Positions 42,483 through 51,703 of a DNA stretch of 64,000 nt are shown piece by piece. The translations under genes and the position numbers were made by a program. The notes under the pieces were generated by a model. It did no database searches. It was given only the letters and a program-made list of their open reading frames with translations, and had not been told where the DNA came from. Source of the stretch: Neobacillus cucumis (GTDB taxonomy: Bacteria; Bacillota; Bacilli; Bacillales; Cytobacillaceae); contig NZ_PGVE01000088.1 of NCBI RefSeq assembly GCF_002860255.1, forward strand, positions 1-64,000, in the 5' to 3' direction. Each line of letters starts with the position of its first letter. Positions within the stretch are counted from its first letter, which is position 1.

Positions 42483-43592
42483 ATGATGGAATTATGGATC
42501 ATTTTCAGCAAGCTTATTATCATTCTTTTTCTCAGCTTTTCCTATGTCCAATCAGAAACCAGTAACCTAGCTTGGATTGTCCTTTCAATATTACTTTATA
42601 TCAGTATGAATATTACCCTTTATCTTGTACCATCTGAAAATATGAAGAGAGGCATTCATCTCGTGTCAATGGTACTCATTTTTATTTCGTTTCGGGAAGT
42701 GGATTCGTTATTCTTAATGCTTATTCCAAATAATGTTTATGAGATTGCCTGGCCATTTTTTGAAAAAAAGTGGTGGTTGTTGTTAGTGGGAATGCTGCCG
42801 GTATTCCTTGTCCCTCAGCTACAGACGATATACGGACTAATAGCCCTTTTCTGCTTTGTAGTGTATTTTATGGCCAGCCATTACTCGAAAAGATTAATTA
42901 AATATGAGAATACGCTTGATAAGATGCGAGTTGATATGCAGCGGCTCTCCAAAAGCCTTAATGAAAATAAAGAATACATAAGGCAATCGGAATATACCTA
43001 TCGCTTAGAGGAACGCAACCGAATTTCCCAGCAGATTCATGACAGCATCGGACACTCCATGTCTGGTGCGCTGATTCAAATGGAGGCAGCAAAAACTCTT
43101 ATGGCAATTGATCAGACTAAGGCCGTGGAGTTGCTTCAGAATGCGATAAACATATCAAAAGAAGGAATCGAGGATATTAGGATTACCTTGAAAAATATGA
43201 AGCCTCCAACCGAACAAATTGGCTTGCAGCGCCTAAAACTGTTTATTGAGGAGTTTTCCATCCAGCACCAGTTGCGAATGCCGTTTGTTTACAAAGGAAA
43301 CATCGATTTGATTACCCCTATTCAATGGAATATTATGGCTGAGAATATCACCGAAGCCCTCACGAATTCATTAAAATACTCTGGTGCGTCGGAAATTTCG
43401 ATTGATATTCAGGTATTGAATAAGCTAGTTCGGGTCGAGGTCCGCGATAACGGTAAAGGGATTGGCTCCGGCAAAGTGGTAAAAGGGCTCGGCATCGTAG
43501 GCATGGAAGAACGGACTGCCTCCATAAAAGGCACAGTTATCGTCGATGGAACCAATGGATTCTCTGTCACCACCCTCCTCCCCCTCGCCTAA
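42483..43592 (+). CDS. NarX-type (HPK7) sensor histidine kinase (LnrJ-like)
   Basis: 369 residues. Residues 1-150 hold four to five membrane helices with almost no outside loops, a membrane-embedded sensor typical of lipophilic-antibiotic detection. The dimerisation motif 'LEERNRISQQIHDSIGHSMS' carries the phospho-histidine, and the ATPase boxes are 'ENITEALTNSLKYSG' and 'VRDNGKGIGSG', 'GLGIVGMEERT'. GAGG lies before ATGATG. It forms an operon with the regulator. B. subtilis LnrJ senses linearmycin-type polyenes; the ligand here is unproven. Confidence 0.86.
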   Translation: MMELWIIFSKLIIILFLSFSYVQSETSNLAWIVLSILLYISMNITLYLVPSENMKRGIHLVSMVLIFISFREVDSLFLMLIPNNVYEIAWPFFEKKWWLLLVGMLPVFLVPQLQTIYGLIALFCFVVYFMASHYSKRLIKYENTLDKMRVDMQRLSKSLNENKEYIRQSEYTYRLEERNRISQQIHDSIGHSMSGALIQMEAAKTLMAIDQTKAVELLQNAINISKEGIEDIRITLKNMKPPTEQIGLQRLKLFIEEFSIQHQLRMPFVYKGNIDLITPIQWNIMAENITEALTNSLKYSGASEISIDIQVLNKLVRVEVRDNGKGIGSGKVVKGLGIVGMEERTASIKGTVIVDGTNGFSVTTLLPLA

Positions 43593-43632
43593 TGAAAGCA
43601 TTCATATGAAAAACATGAAATTTCTCATGTAT

Positions 43633-43673
43633 AAAGGGTGAACTAATGCACTTATGTTAGTTCACCCTTTTCC
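43633..43673 (+). terminator. Terminator after the two-component genes
   Basis: AAAGGGTGAACTAA (43633-43646) and TTAGTTCACCCTTT (43657-43670) form a perfect stem with T-tail, so the ABC genes need their own promoter or read-through. Confidence 0.88.
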
Positions 43674-43699
43674 TTATAATTAAATTACAAATACAGGAA

Positions 43700-43728
43700 A
43701 TGGTGTCAGGCACCGCGAAAGGCACCAT
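43700..43728. repeat. Short palindromic repeat GGTGTCAGGCACC
   Basis: ATGGTG (43700-43705) and CACCAT (43723-43728) are inverted, with GGTGTCAGGCACC at the left and a second GGCACC. Similar GTGTCAGGCACC units are dispersed in some Bacillus chromosomes. It lies 20 bases before the ABC ATPase gene, so it could also act as its operator. Confidence 0.4.
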
Positions 43729-43747
43729 CCCATATGAGGTGAGTTTT

Positions 43748-44683
43748 ATGCACGTGTTGGAGATTAAAAATTTAACGAAGAAATTTGGCGATTTTATTGC
43801 TGTTGATAATATGTCCTTAGCGATTCAAGAAGGTGAGATTTTTGGTTTTCTTGGATCCAATGGGGCTGGCAAGAGTACAACGATTAATATGGTTTCAGGT
43901 CTTTTACGAAGTAACAGTGGGGAAATCCATATCCTTGGCAAGAACATTGCTACACATAGTAAGTTTGCCAAGATGAACATCGGGATTGTACCACAGGATC
44001 TGGCCATTTATGAGGATATGACAGCTTACGAGAATGTGAGATTTTTTGCAGGATTATACGGAATGAGAGGAACAGAATTGAAAGAACGGGTCGAAGAGGC
44101 ACTGGAGTTTGTCGGGCTGCTAGATAAACAAAAAAGCCATCCAAAGAACTTTTCCGGCGGGATGAAACGACGATTGAATATCGCTTGTGCAATTGCCCAC
44201 CGGCCAAAGCTGATTATTATGGATGAACCAACAGTTGGCATCGATCCACAATCACGAAACTACATTTTAACCTCTGTCCGTAAATTGAATGAAATGGGCT
44301 GTACCGTTATTTACACAAGCCACTACATGGAAGAAGTAGAAGAAATTTGTTCAAGGATTGCCATCGTTGATCATGGTAAGGTGATTGCTGAAGGTACAAA
44401 GGCACAGTTGAAAGCGATCATTACGGATACAAAGGATATTTGGATAGAAGTGAAAAACACAGAAAATCTTGATGAAACTCCCTTAAAGGAGATTAAAGGT
44501 GTTAATTCCATTTCCATCGAGGAAAACGTTGTGAAAATTAACTCCCAATCTGAAGTCAACAACTTAAACCAAATGATTCAGTTTTTCATTAATAGAGGAA
44601 TGGAAATCCGCTCACTCCAGGAGCAGGCACCAAACCTCGAAACCGTCTTTCTTACTTTAACCGGCAGAAACTTAAGAGATTAG
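43748..44683 (+). CDS. ABC transporter ATP-binding protein (LnrL-like)
   Basis: 311 residues, the length of LnrL/YfiL. Walker A is 'GSNGAGKSTT' near residue 40, the signature is 'NFSGGMKRRLNIACAIAHRP', Walker B is 'LIIMDEPTVGID', and the H-loop is 'YTSHYMEE'. The last 80 residues are the DrrA-type C-terminal extension. GAGGTGAG lies before the ATG at 43748; the longer in-frame start is in the upstream repeat. With the two permeases below it makes an antibiotic-export type ABC-2 transporter. Confidence 0.9.
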   Translation: MHVLEIKNLTKKFGDFIAVDNMSLAIQEGEIFGFLGSNGAGKSTTINMVSGLLRSNSGEIHILGKNIATHSKFAKMNIGIVPQDLAIYEDMTAYENVRFFAGLYGMRGTELKERVEEALEFVGLLDKQKSHPKNFSGGMKRRLNIACAIAHRPKLIIMDEPTVGIDPQSRNYILTSVRKLNEMGCTVIYTSHYMEEVEEICSRIAIVDHGKVIAEGTKAQLKAIITDTKDIWIEVKNTENLDETPLKEIKGVNSISIEENVVKINSQSEVNNLNQMIQFFINRGMEIRSLQEQAPNLETVFLTLTGRNLRD

Positions 44684-44695
44684 GAGGAATTTATC

Positions 44696-45814
44696 GTGAA
44701 TATCATCAATATTGCTCTTAATGAATTCAAACGCAATATCCGAGATATAAGGACATTGGTGTTTATGCTGGCCTTCCCTATCGTGTTAATGCTGATTCTC
44801 GGAACTGCTTTATCCAATACCTTTGACAGGACTGTTAAAATAGGAAAAATCAATGTTTTATATATCGAAAAAAATGATAACAGCTTCTCTTCCCCTTTCC
44901 AAAACTTTATTAAAGAAGCCAAAAAGCAAGACATTCATTTCTTAAAAGCTTCTGAAAGTACAAACGGAAAGCTTGAAGTAAAGCAAAATCACTATGATGC
45001 CTATGTGGAAATAACAGATAGAGGAATTCAATTTTACGGAAGCGAGCGAAATAGCATCCAAGCAAGTATCGTCGAAGGCATGCTGACAGCTTTTACCGAT
45101 AAATACAATTTGATTACCGAGGTAGCAAAGGAAAAACCCGAACAAATGCAAGCCATTTTGGCCAGTACCTCGAGAAACTATGTAAAAGAAACCTCCTTAA
45201 ATGCAGACAAAGCACCTGGATCCATGGATTATTATGCGATGGCAATGACGACAATGATCGCCTTATACAGTGCCATTTCCGCCAGTTCACTGATCCGAGG
45301 GGAAAGAAGACGGAACACAGCCATTCGACTCGCCATAGCACCTATCAACAAAATGGAAATTTTTCTTGGTAAAATTTTAGGAGGAATCGGTATAAACTTT
45401 GTTTGCATCTTGCTAGTAATGGCATTTAGCCGTTTTGCTTTTGGTGCCAATTGGGGCAGTCATCCCGGAATGGTAGTGCTCATTCTATTCACGCTCGTGT
45501 TTCTTGCCGTCAGCTTTGGGCTCGGCCTCAGCTATATCATTAAAACGGATCAAGGGATGCAAACCATTGTCATGGTCGTCCTGCAGCTTGCTGCCTTTTT
45601 TGGCGGGGCGTATTTCAGGATTGACAACGCCGACGGGGTTCTGAAGCTCATGATGAATTTATCTCCACTGACATGGGCAAGAGATGCGTTAACAAAAATT
45701 ATTTATAACAATGATTTAACCGCAGCACTGCCTGCGATTTCATTAAATATAGGAATAGCTTTGGTTTTCCTGTTGATCGCCATTGTTGCATTCAGAAAAC
45801 GGGAGGGGCTCTAG
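44696..45814 (+). CDS. ABC-2 type permease (LnrM-like)
   Basis: 372 residues. One N-terminal membrane helix ('FMLAFPIVLMLILGTALSN') is followed by an outside domain of about 180 residues, then five helices in the second half ('YYAMAMTTMIALYSAISASS', 'NFVCILLVMAFSRF'). The start is GTG, fixed by AGGAGG 8 bases upstream and 12 bases after the ATPase stop. It pairs with the next permease to form the membrane channel. Confidence 0.88.
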   Translation: MNIINIALNEFKRNIRDIRTLVFMLAFPIVLMLILGTALSNTFDRTVKIGKINVLYIEKNDNSFSSPFQNFIKEAKKQDIHFLKASESTNGKLEVKQNHYDAYVEITDRGIQFYGSERNSIQASIVEGMLTAFTDKYNLITEVAKEKPEQMQAILASTSRNYVKETSLNADKAPGSMDYYAMAMTTMIALYSAISASSLIRGERRRNTAIRLAIAPINKMEIFLGKILGGIGINFVCILLVMAFSRFAFGANWGSHPGMVVLILFTLVFLAVSFGLGLSYIIKTDQGMQTIVMVVLQLAAFFGGAYFRIDNADGVLKLMMNLSPLTWARDALTKIIYNNDLTAALPAISLNIGIALVFLLIAIVAFRKREGL

Positions 45815-45815
45815 G

Positions 45816-46961
45816 ATGAAAGAAATCATGTGGCTGGTGGCCAATTCATTACGTTCCATCTTTTTAAATAAGCGAAAAATCCTTGCTTACGTGCTTGTGC
45901 CTTTACTGGGTATTTTCATTGCCTTCTTGGCATACGGCAGAACAGGTCCCACCTATCTCCAGACTGGTATCGTTGATTTGGATCAGACTGCCATTTCAAA
46001 AAATACCGCCAGTTTTATCGGCAGTTTAAATAATGTAAAGACAAGTAAACTAGTAGAATCTGAGGTCAAAAATAAAATCTCTTCCGGCTCCTTGGATTGT
46101 GTGATTATCCTCGAACGAGGTTTTTCACAAGCAATCATGAACGGTGAAAAGCCGGAGGTGCAGATCGTCTCGATTAAAGGGGCACAGGTCACGAGTTATA
46201 TTAAGGCCTACCTTAACAACTATATTGGTAACCTCTCCTCTTTAAGCACTGCTGCCAATGGAGATGTAACGGTTTTTAATACTCTCTATCAAAATTACCA
46301 AGAGTCGAAGTATAAAGTATCTACCCATTCTTTAAAAGATACATCTAATAACCACGATATGACCATTCAGACGATTGGCTTTCTACTGATGATCATGCTC
46401 AACTCTGCAGGCGGCCTTTCTGAATTGATTTTAAAAGAAAAAGAAAACCTCACCTATTTCCGGATTATGTCGGCACCGATCGACGGTAAACAGTATGTTC
46501 TATCTAATGTGATTGTCAATATGATCATTATGACCATTCAAGTGGTTGTCACCTTAACAGTTATGACAAAAGGCTTTGGCATTTCAGCTGGAGTCCCTTT
46601 CTGGGAAATGATTGGTGTGATGATGTTTTTCTCGCTTGTCTCTGTCGGTTTATCATTGGTTATTACTGCCTTTGCCACCAACTCGAATTCCGCAAGCGCC
46701 TTGCAAAATCTAATCATGACACCTACCTGTTTGCTAGCCGGCTGCTTCTGGCCAGTGGAAATTATGCCAAAGGCAGCACAAAAAATTGCAGATTTTCTGC
46801 CGCAAAGATGGCTGCTTGACACCATTTCGGAGCTGCAAAAAGGACATACGCTTAGCAGTTTGTCCTTGAATCTGGTAACCTTATTGGCCTTCGCTCTTGT
46901 GTTCTTCATGATTGCGATATATAAGTTTAGCAGGAATAATAATGTGAGGAGTTTTATTTAA
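45816..46961 (+). CDS. ABC-2 type permease (LnrN-like)
   Basis: 381 residues with the same layout as its partner: a first helix near residues 22-42, an outside domain to about residue 175, then five or six helices. 'TPTCLLAGCFWPVEIMPKAA' is the ABC-2 C-terminal signature. GGAGGGG lies about 8 bases before the ATG at 45816, one base after the previous stop, so the two permeases are translationally coupled. Confidence 0.88.
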   Translation: MKEIMWLVANSLRSIFLNKRKILAYVLVPLLGIFIAFLAYGRTGPTYLQTGIVDLDQTAISKNTASFIGSLNNVKTSKLVESEVKNKISSGSLDCVIILERGFSQAIMNGEKPEVQIVSIKGAQVTSYIKAYLNNYIGNLSSLSTAANGDVTVFNTLYQNYQESKYKVSTHSLKDTSNNHDMTIQTIGFLLMIMLNSAGGLSELILKEKENLTYFRIMSAPIDGKQYVLSNVIVNMIIMTIQVVVTLTVMTKGFGISAGVPFWEMIGVMMFFSLVSVGLSLVITAFATNSNSASALQNLIMTPTCLLAGCFWPVEIMPKAAQKIADFLPQRWLLDTISELQKGHTLSSLSLNLVTLLAFALVFFMIAIYKFSRNNNVRSFI

Positions 46962-46975
46962 AAACGATAGAAATG

Positions 46976-47004
46976 CTCGCCGTTTTGGATGGACGGCGAG
47001 TTTT
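46976..47004 (+). terminator. Terminator of the ABC operon
   Basis: CTCGCCGT (46976-46983) and ACGGCGAG (46993-47000) with TTTT. Confidence 0.82.
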
Positions 47005-47090
47005 CATATTATGGTACTTGAATAGTCACTAGCTGATCCACCAGATAAACACTTATATTTAAAAATCAAGTGCAGTATCCATCTCTATAA

Positions 47091-47462
47091 TTACTGATCT
47101 TTATTGACTCTTGTCCTCACTTCCTCCATTTTGCTGTAAAAACTATCCTCTAAATCAATATCGAGATAGTTCGCGAACTTCACCAGATAGGCGATGCAAT
47201 CGGATATTTCTTTTCCAATATTATCTTTATGCATTTCTTTAGCAGTTTTGAATGCCTCATTTTCACTATAACCTTCCTCTTTTACGAGTTTAATAGTTTT
47301 GTTGAAAATCGACCGAAATTCTTCCGCAACCTCACTGACTTCAGTAGTAAGAAGCATATAGTTATTTAATATGGATGATTTTGATTCCTTATAATTTTCG
47401 TTCGATATTTCCCAGTCCATCTCTTTTTGAAACGTTTTTAAAAATAATTGAATATCCCTCAT
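47091..47462 (-). CDS. MazG-like nucleotide pyrophosphohydrolase
   Basis: 123 residues, all-helical. 'LLTTEVSEVAEEFRSIF' supplies the E-x2-E metal motif and 'IGKEISDCIAYLVKFANYLD' the E-x2-D motif of MazG/dUTPase-type NTP pyrophosphatases. It probably hydrolyses non-canonical NTPs. AGAGGTG lies 6-7 bases before the ATG at 47462; the longer frame upstream has none. Confidence 0.78.
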   Translation of the reverse strand: MRDIQLFLKTFQKEMDWEISNENYKESKSSILNNYMLLTTEVSEVAEEFRSIFNKTIKLVKEEGYSENEAFKTAKEMHKDNIGKEISDCIAYLVKFANYLDIDLEDSFYSKMEEVRTRVNKDQ

Positions 47463-47585
47463 AACCGCACCTCTAAGATGATTTTTTCTATTACTTAACC
47501 TTAAGCATTTCACTTAAACATCCCTATCTAATATACTACTTTTTAAGAATATAATCTTTCGGGAAGTCAAGTGGTTGTTTAATAA

Positions 47586-47615
47586 AATAAAAAACAGCCT
47601 TGCAAAACAAGACTG
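47586..47615 (-). terminator. Terminator of the phoX gene
   Basis: Minus strand CAGTCTTG and CAAGGCTG (one G:T pair) are followed by TTTTTTATTTTATT, about 20 bases after the stop. Confidence 0.8.
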
Positions 47616-47636
47616 CCATCAAGACTACTTATCAAC

Positions 47637-49412
47637 TTATTTTTTATCTTTCCCCATAAACGGAAGCCCTGAAAGATAGCCAACATATCCAGGATTTTGG
47701 GAGCTGTTCATGAGATACGTATGTCCGTCAAGGTTTTCGACCATTTGTAAACCAGTGGATTCCCCACCGCCAGGTACGGATAAAATCCTGGAGAGTTTTT
47801 TGGTATCAACATTGTAAGCCCAAGTATAGTTATTTTCATGCTTATCAGAATCCTCAGCAATAAATAAGGTTCTCATATCTTGTGAAAAAACAACATTGTC
47901 CGGATTTGCAATTTTATCAACGTTTGCAGTATTACCCTCTGCATCCGGTGTTGCAAGATCTTCCCCCATTAACTTTCCTTGCATCCTAACTGGTACATAA
48001 TGACTATTGATTTTCCTGCCATCCATAGTATTTCTGTTAGGTTGGAAGGAAAGTTCATAGACTCCACCTGCACTAATCTTTGGAAGCTGAATATCATCTG
48101 CAGGGGCAGTTGGGTCAGCTAACATCGTTTTTTCCTGGTAGGAGATAGCCACGTATGCTTTATTGTCTTTTTCGTTAAAATCAAGACCTTCCATTTTATT
48201 AAATTCAACAGTTGCGCCGAGATATGCAGCATAGCGATGAGTTTCTAAGAACGCTGCGGCGGTTTCCATTCCCTGTTTCACTTTTACCCACTCTACTTTT
48301 CCGCCATTCGCTGCTGTTTTGATGGTTTTATATCCTTCCGCTTTTCCTTTTACCGCATCGTCTGTTGCGTCAAAGATATCACTGAATTTGGTGGTGTCAG
48401 CAAGCTTCTCTATCTCTTTGTCAGTTGCATGTCCTAGCTTAATCCATTCAAGATTAGCCGAACCGCCATTTTCCATGCCAGTTTGTACCCATTTTGCCGC
48501 ATAAAGTGTGCCAGCGGATAAATCCTTCTCTTTGTCTGCCACATACATAAACATTCCACCAGGGTTGCTGTCGACTCCATAAATAACGGTTCGATTATCT
48601 GGCATTACCTTTACTCGCTCGAAGGCCATTCTTCCCATACTGTAATGTTTGACCACCTTTGTTCCACCTTTAGAGTCCACTGTTACTTCGGGAACGTGGC
48701 CGTAGTAGTAAGGATTTCCAGTAATAGTTGGATCATTATAATAGTTTTTCATGAAATTGGTTACGGCAGATGCAGAAGGATTTTTTTCATGTGCTCTAGC
48801 ATCTGGATCAGTTTCTTCCGAGCCAAGATGTGTATTCCATGGAGTTAATAATCCAGCACACGGTTTCCAAATCCCATGAACGGCTGAAAAATCAATAGGT
48901 TTGATATCGACAACGGTCAATTCACCTGTAGCCGTATCCATCTTAACGGTGCTGAGACTCATGGTTCCTGGATTTTCTAGTCCATTTTCATTTTTAGGCA
49001 TGGATTCATAGTGGCTAATCAGATAATATGTATTCTCAGGTAACCCTGGGACCTTCATCAAGCTATTCATATCAGGTGCTGTTGATACATACGGAGTTCC
49101 ATCGGATTTCGTCATAACTTGTCCTTTGGCATTCATGGTCACTCCCGCGATTTTACCGTTAATCACATCGCCAGGTCTGAACAAGGTTTCATAGCTTAGA
49201 GGAACTGTCTTCTTAGTTCCGTTATTGTATGTCACTTCCACAGATGCCTTAGAATACATTAACTCCGCTTTTTCTTGCTGGGTTTTCGGTGCGTTCATAC
49301 CGAAAAATTCAACGGACTTAATTTTACTGGGTTCATTGGATGAAGCCAATACTCCATGCATAGACGATAGTGTAAATGTTGCGGCAAGCACTGGTACGAT
49401 TACTTTTTTCAA
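47637..49412 (-). CDS. Secreted PhoX-family phosphatase (DUF839)
   Basis: 591 residues. An N-terminal signal peptide (MKKVIVPVLAATFTLSSMHG, cleavage probably after VLA near residue 23) exports it. The body has the DUF839/PhoX pattern: 'KPCAGLLTPWNTHLGSEETD', 'MGRMAFERVKVMPDNRTVIY', 'MEGLDFNEKDNKAYVAISYQ', 'ANPDNVVFSQDMRTLFIAED'. PhoX enzymes are Ca2+/Fe3+ phosphatases that release phosphate outside the cell. This signal lacks the twin arginine of typical PhoX, so Sec export is implied. A four-unit Pho box lies upstream. Confidence 0.85.
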   Translation of the reverse strand: MKKVIVPVLAATFTLSSMHGVLASSNEPSKIKSVEFFGMNAPKTQQEKAELMYSKASVEVTYNNGTKKTVPLSYETLFRPGDVINGKIAGVTMNAKGQVMTKSDGTPYVSTAPDMNSLMKVPGLPENTYYLISHYESMPKNENGLENPGTMSLSTVKMDTATGELTVVDIKPIDFSAVHGIWKPCAGLLTPWNTHLGSEETDPDARAHEKNPSASAVTNFMKNYYNDPTITGNPYYYGHVPEVTVDSKGGTKVVKHYSMGRMAFERVKVMPDNRTVIYGVDSNPGGMFMYVADKEKDLSAGTLYAAKWVQTGMENGGSANLEWIKLGHATDKEIEKLADTTKFSDIFDATDDAVKGKAEGYKTIKTAANGGKVEWVKVKQGMETAAAFLETHRYAAYLGATVEFNKMEGLDFNEKDNKAYVAISYQEKTMLADPTAPADDIQLPKISAGGVYELSFQPNRNTMDGRKINSHYVPVRMQGKLMGEDLATPDAEGNTANVDKIANPDNVVFSQDMRTLFIAEDSDKHENNYTWAYNVDTKKLSRILSVPGGGESTGLQMVENLDGHTYLMNSSQNPGYVGYLSGLPFMGKDKK

Positions 49413-49465
49413 TTTCTCTCACTCCTATTTGTGTTGGCTTTACTCTTGTAACAGTACCAGCTAAA

Positions 49466-49504
49466 CATTAAGTTCGAGTTAATCCTTTGTTTGAGTTATG
49501 TAAA
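49466..49504 (-). promoter_or_regulatory. Probable PhoP (Pho) box of phoX
   Basis: Minus strand: TTTACA, CAAACA, TTAACT, TTAATG, each separated by exactly 5 bases, the 11-base phase of PhoP boxes (TTHACA). The first unit is perfect, the others carry one to two changes. The rest of the 430-base gap (49413-49844) is AT-rich with no supportable gene. Confidence 0.5.
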
Positions 49505-49844
49505 TTTTTAGAATTTTTTATTTTTATGTAATTTACATCCTTACCTCATACCTATATTCTACAAGTTATTCAATATGTATTGTTTTTCAATTTTCAAAAC
49601 TATTGCATTCCTTACATATCATTTGTTATTTGCCCATAATATTTTACATTTTACATATTTCAGGCATGATTTCCAAAAAAATACGAACTATTTATTAATT
49701 AATATAATTATTGTACGCGTTTATGTTTTTCGGTGTTTTAGTTATTTTTTAGGTCTTTTGCCTTTTTTTCTATTTTCATAAAACATTTCAAAAAGAAACC
49801 GCATACAATGTTGGTGAACAACAGATGACAGGAGGTGAAATGAA

Positions 49845-50069
49845 ATGAGTCAGAATTCTTCTTCCTGGGCACTTTTTCTTGGATTTTTAACAGGGGTATT
49901 TTGGATACTATCTGTCCATTTGGGGTGGATTGGTACGGCGCTTGGAGTCATTGGTCTAGGCGGTTTAATTGTTACGGTTATTAAATTCCTAATTGTCTTA
50001 ATTGGTATCCTTGCTTTTCTTATCTTTGGATACTACGTATTTAAGAAGGCATGGCATAACCGCGGCTAA
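49845..50069 (+). CDS. Small membrane protein
   Basis: 74 residues with two hydrophobic helices (about 8-27 and 35-66) and a basic C-terminus 'YVFKKAWHNRG'. There are no known motifs. ACAGGAGGTGA, one of the strongest ribosome sites in the window, lies 5-6 bases before the ATG. It is monocistronic, running toward glnA. Function is unknown. Confidence 0.65.
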   Translation: MSQNSSSWALFLGFLTGVFWILSVHLGWIGTALGVIGLGGLIVTVIKFLIVLIGILAFLIFGYYVFKKAWHNRG

Positions 50070-50158
50070 TCAAGCAAAGGGTTAATTAGTAATCATTCAA
50101 TAACTAAATTACTAAAAACAGTTACTATTTTTTGAGGCAACGTTTATCAAAACCAAAT

Positions 50159-50208
50159 AAAAAAAGCGGGTAACAGGAGCTTTGATTAGCCCTGTCCCGC
50201 TTTTTATT
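50159..50208. terminator. Bidirectional terminator after glnA
   Basis: AAAAAGCGGG (50161-50170) and CCCGC-TTTTT (50196-50205), with an inner ACAGG/CCTGT extension, form a long stem with A and T flanks. Confidence 0.85.
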
Positions 50209-50214
50209 TTAGAA

Positions 50215-51576
50215 TTAGAATTTAGAATGATAGTTCTCGATTTCCCAAGTATGAACGGCTGTACGGTAGCTATCCCATTCCGCTTTTTTCATAGCAACAT
50301 ACTCATTATAAACATGCTCGCCAAGTGTATTAAAAGCAATTTCCCCAGCTTCTAATTCCTTAACTGCATCTGCTAAGCTTCCAGGTAAGTTATCGATACC
50401 TAAGAATACTCTTTGTTCTTCGCTCATGTGGAAGATGTCTTCGTTAATTGGTGCTGGTGCTTCAAGACCTTTTTCAATTCCATCTAAACCTGCAGATGCA
50501 ATCATTGCAAATGTTAAGTAAGGGTTAGAAGATGGATCTGGACAACGTAATTCTACACGAGTCGCAAGACCACGTTTTGCTGGAATACGAATTAACGCTG
50601 AACGGTTTGATGCAGACCAAGCGATATAACAAGGAGCTTCGTAACCAGGTACTAAACGCTTATAAGAGTTTACTAACGGGTTTGTTACCGCTGCAATGCC
50701 CTTTACGTTTTCTAATACACCCGCAATAAATTGGTATGCTTTTTCAGATAATTGCATCTCATCAGATGGATCAAAGAACGCATTTTCGCTTCCTTCGAAG
50801 AAGGACATATTAACGTGCATACCAGAACCGTTGATTCCGAATACTGGCTTTGGCATAAAGGTAGCATGCATGCCAAATTTCTTCGCTACTGTTTTTACAA
50901 CCCATTTATAAGTAGTTGAAAGATCAGCTGCTGTTAATACATCTGAATATTTAAAGTTAATTTCATGTTGTCCTTCTGCTACTTCGTGGTGAGAAGCTTC
51001 AATAGTAAAGCCCATTGCTTTTAAAGCACGGTAGATTTCTAAACGAACGCGCTCGCCAAGATCATGTGGAGATGGTTCAAAGTAACCCGCTTTATCCGTT
51101 AACTCCGTAGTTGCATATCCATTGTCATCGTTTTTAAATAAGAAAAACTCTAACTCAGGACCTACTGAAATGGTATATCCTTTATCCGCTGCACGTTCTA
51201 CGGTCTTTTTCAAAACATTTCTAGTATCTCCTTCAAAAGGAGTTCCGTCAGGATTTGCTGCTGAGCATAGGAAACGAGCTTCTGAATATCCTTCTTCTAC
51301 TGTCCAAGGAAGTACAGCAAATGTATTTAAATCTGGTTGAAGATAAAGGTCAGATTTATTAATAGGAGAAAAACCTTTGATAGAAGATCCATCAAACATC
51401 ATTTTCCCTTCGACAACATCTTCAAATTGTGCACTTGTAACAGTGACGTGTTTTAAAATCCCTTCAATATCGACAAATTGCAAGTGTAATAGTTCTACAC
51501 TTTTTTCTTTGATAATTTCTTTGATTTGCTCTAAAGTTGCTTCTACAGATGAGTTTGAAATTACTGTTTCAGTCAC
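50215..51576 (-). CDS. glnA: Type I glutamine synthetase, stand-alone copy
   Basis: 453 residues; makes glutamine from glutamate, ammonia and ATP. Signature blocks are 'KMMFDGSSIKGFSPINKSDL', 'ASHHEVAEGQHEINFKYSD', 'FGINGSGMHVNMSFF' (ATP site) and 'NRSALIRIPAKRG'. The adenylylation loop is absent, as in GSI-alpha. The usual Bacillus glnR gene is not upstream, and the N-terminus is longer than that of GlnA from glnRA operons, so this is probably a second copy. The GTG start has AGAGGT 8-9 bases upstream. A GlnR/TnrA box covers the transcript start. Confidence 0.93.
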   Translation of the reverse strand: MTETVISNSSVEATLEQIKEIIKEKSVELLHLQFVDIEGILKHVTVTSAQFEDVVEGKMMFDGSSIKGFSPINKSDLYLQPDLNTFAVLPWTVEEGYSEARFLCSAANPDGTPFEGDTRNVLKKTVERAADKGYTISVGPELEFFLFKNDDNGYATTELTDKAGYFEPSPHDLGERVRLEIYRALKAMGFTIEASHHEVAEGQHEINFKYSDVLTAADLSTTYKWVVKTVAKKFGMHATFMPKPVFGINGSGMHVNMSFFEGSENAFFDPSDEMQLSEKAYQFIAGVLENVKGIAAVTNPLVNSYKRLVPGYEAPCYIAWSASNRSALIRIPAKRGLATRVELRCPDPSSNPYLTFAMIASAGLDGIEKGLEAPAPINEDIFHMSEEQRVFLGIDNLPGSLADAVKELEAGEIAFNTLGEHVYNEYVAMKKAEWDSYRTAVHTWEIENYHSKF

Positions 51577-51598
51577 GTCACATTACCTCTCATTTTCA

Positions 51599-51615
51599 TG
51601 TTATATTTTGTTACA
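51599..51615. promoter_or_regulatory. GlnR/TnrA operator of glnA
   Basis: TGTTATATTTTGTTACA is a perfect match to TGTNANATTTTNTNACA. It lies just downstream of the promoter's expected start site, a position for repression when nitrogen is plentiful. Confidence 0.85.
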
Positions 51616-51632
51616 TCGTTTTATATAACTAG

Positions 51633-51661
51633 ATTATATTTTAAAAATCATAGTTTGACAA
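51633..51661 (-). promoter_or_regulatory. Sigma-A promoter of glnA
   Basis: Minus strand TTGTCA, 17 bases, TATAAT. The -10 ends about 57 bases before the GTG start. Confidence 0.75.
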
Positions 51662-51703
51662 TCTTTTTTTACATATTTTTTTGAATATTTATGCCATTTT
51701 AAT

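Noticed and set aside
49532..49545. Palindrome ATGTAATTTACAT upstream of phoX as an operator
   Set aside because: It is a short AT-rich palindrome in an AT-rich gap with no second copy and no regulator that I can assign.
49575..49781. 68-codon plus-strand ORF in the gap after phoX
   Set aside because: AT-driven F/I/Y-rich composition, no ribosome site, no motif; consistent with chance.
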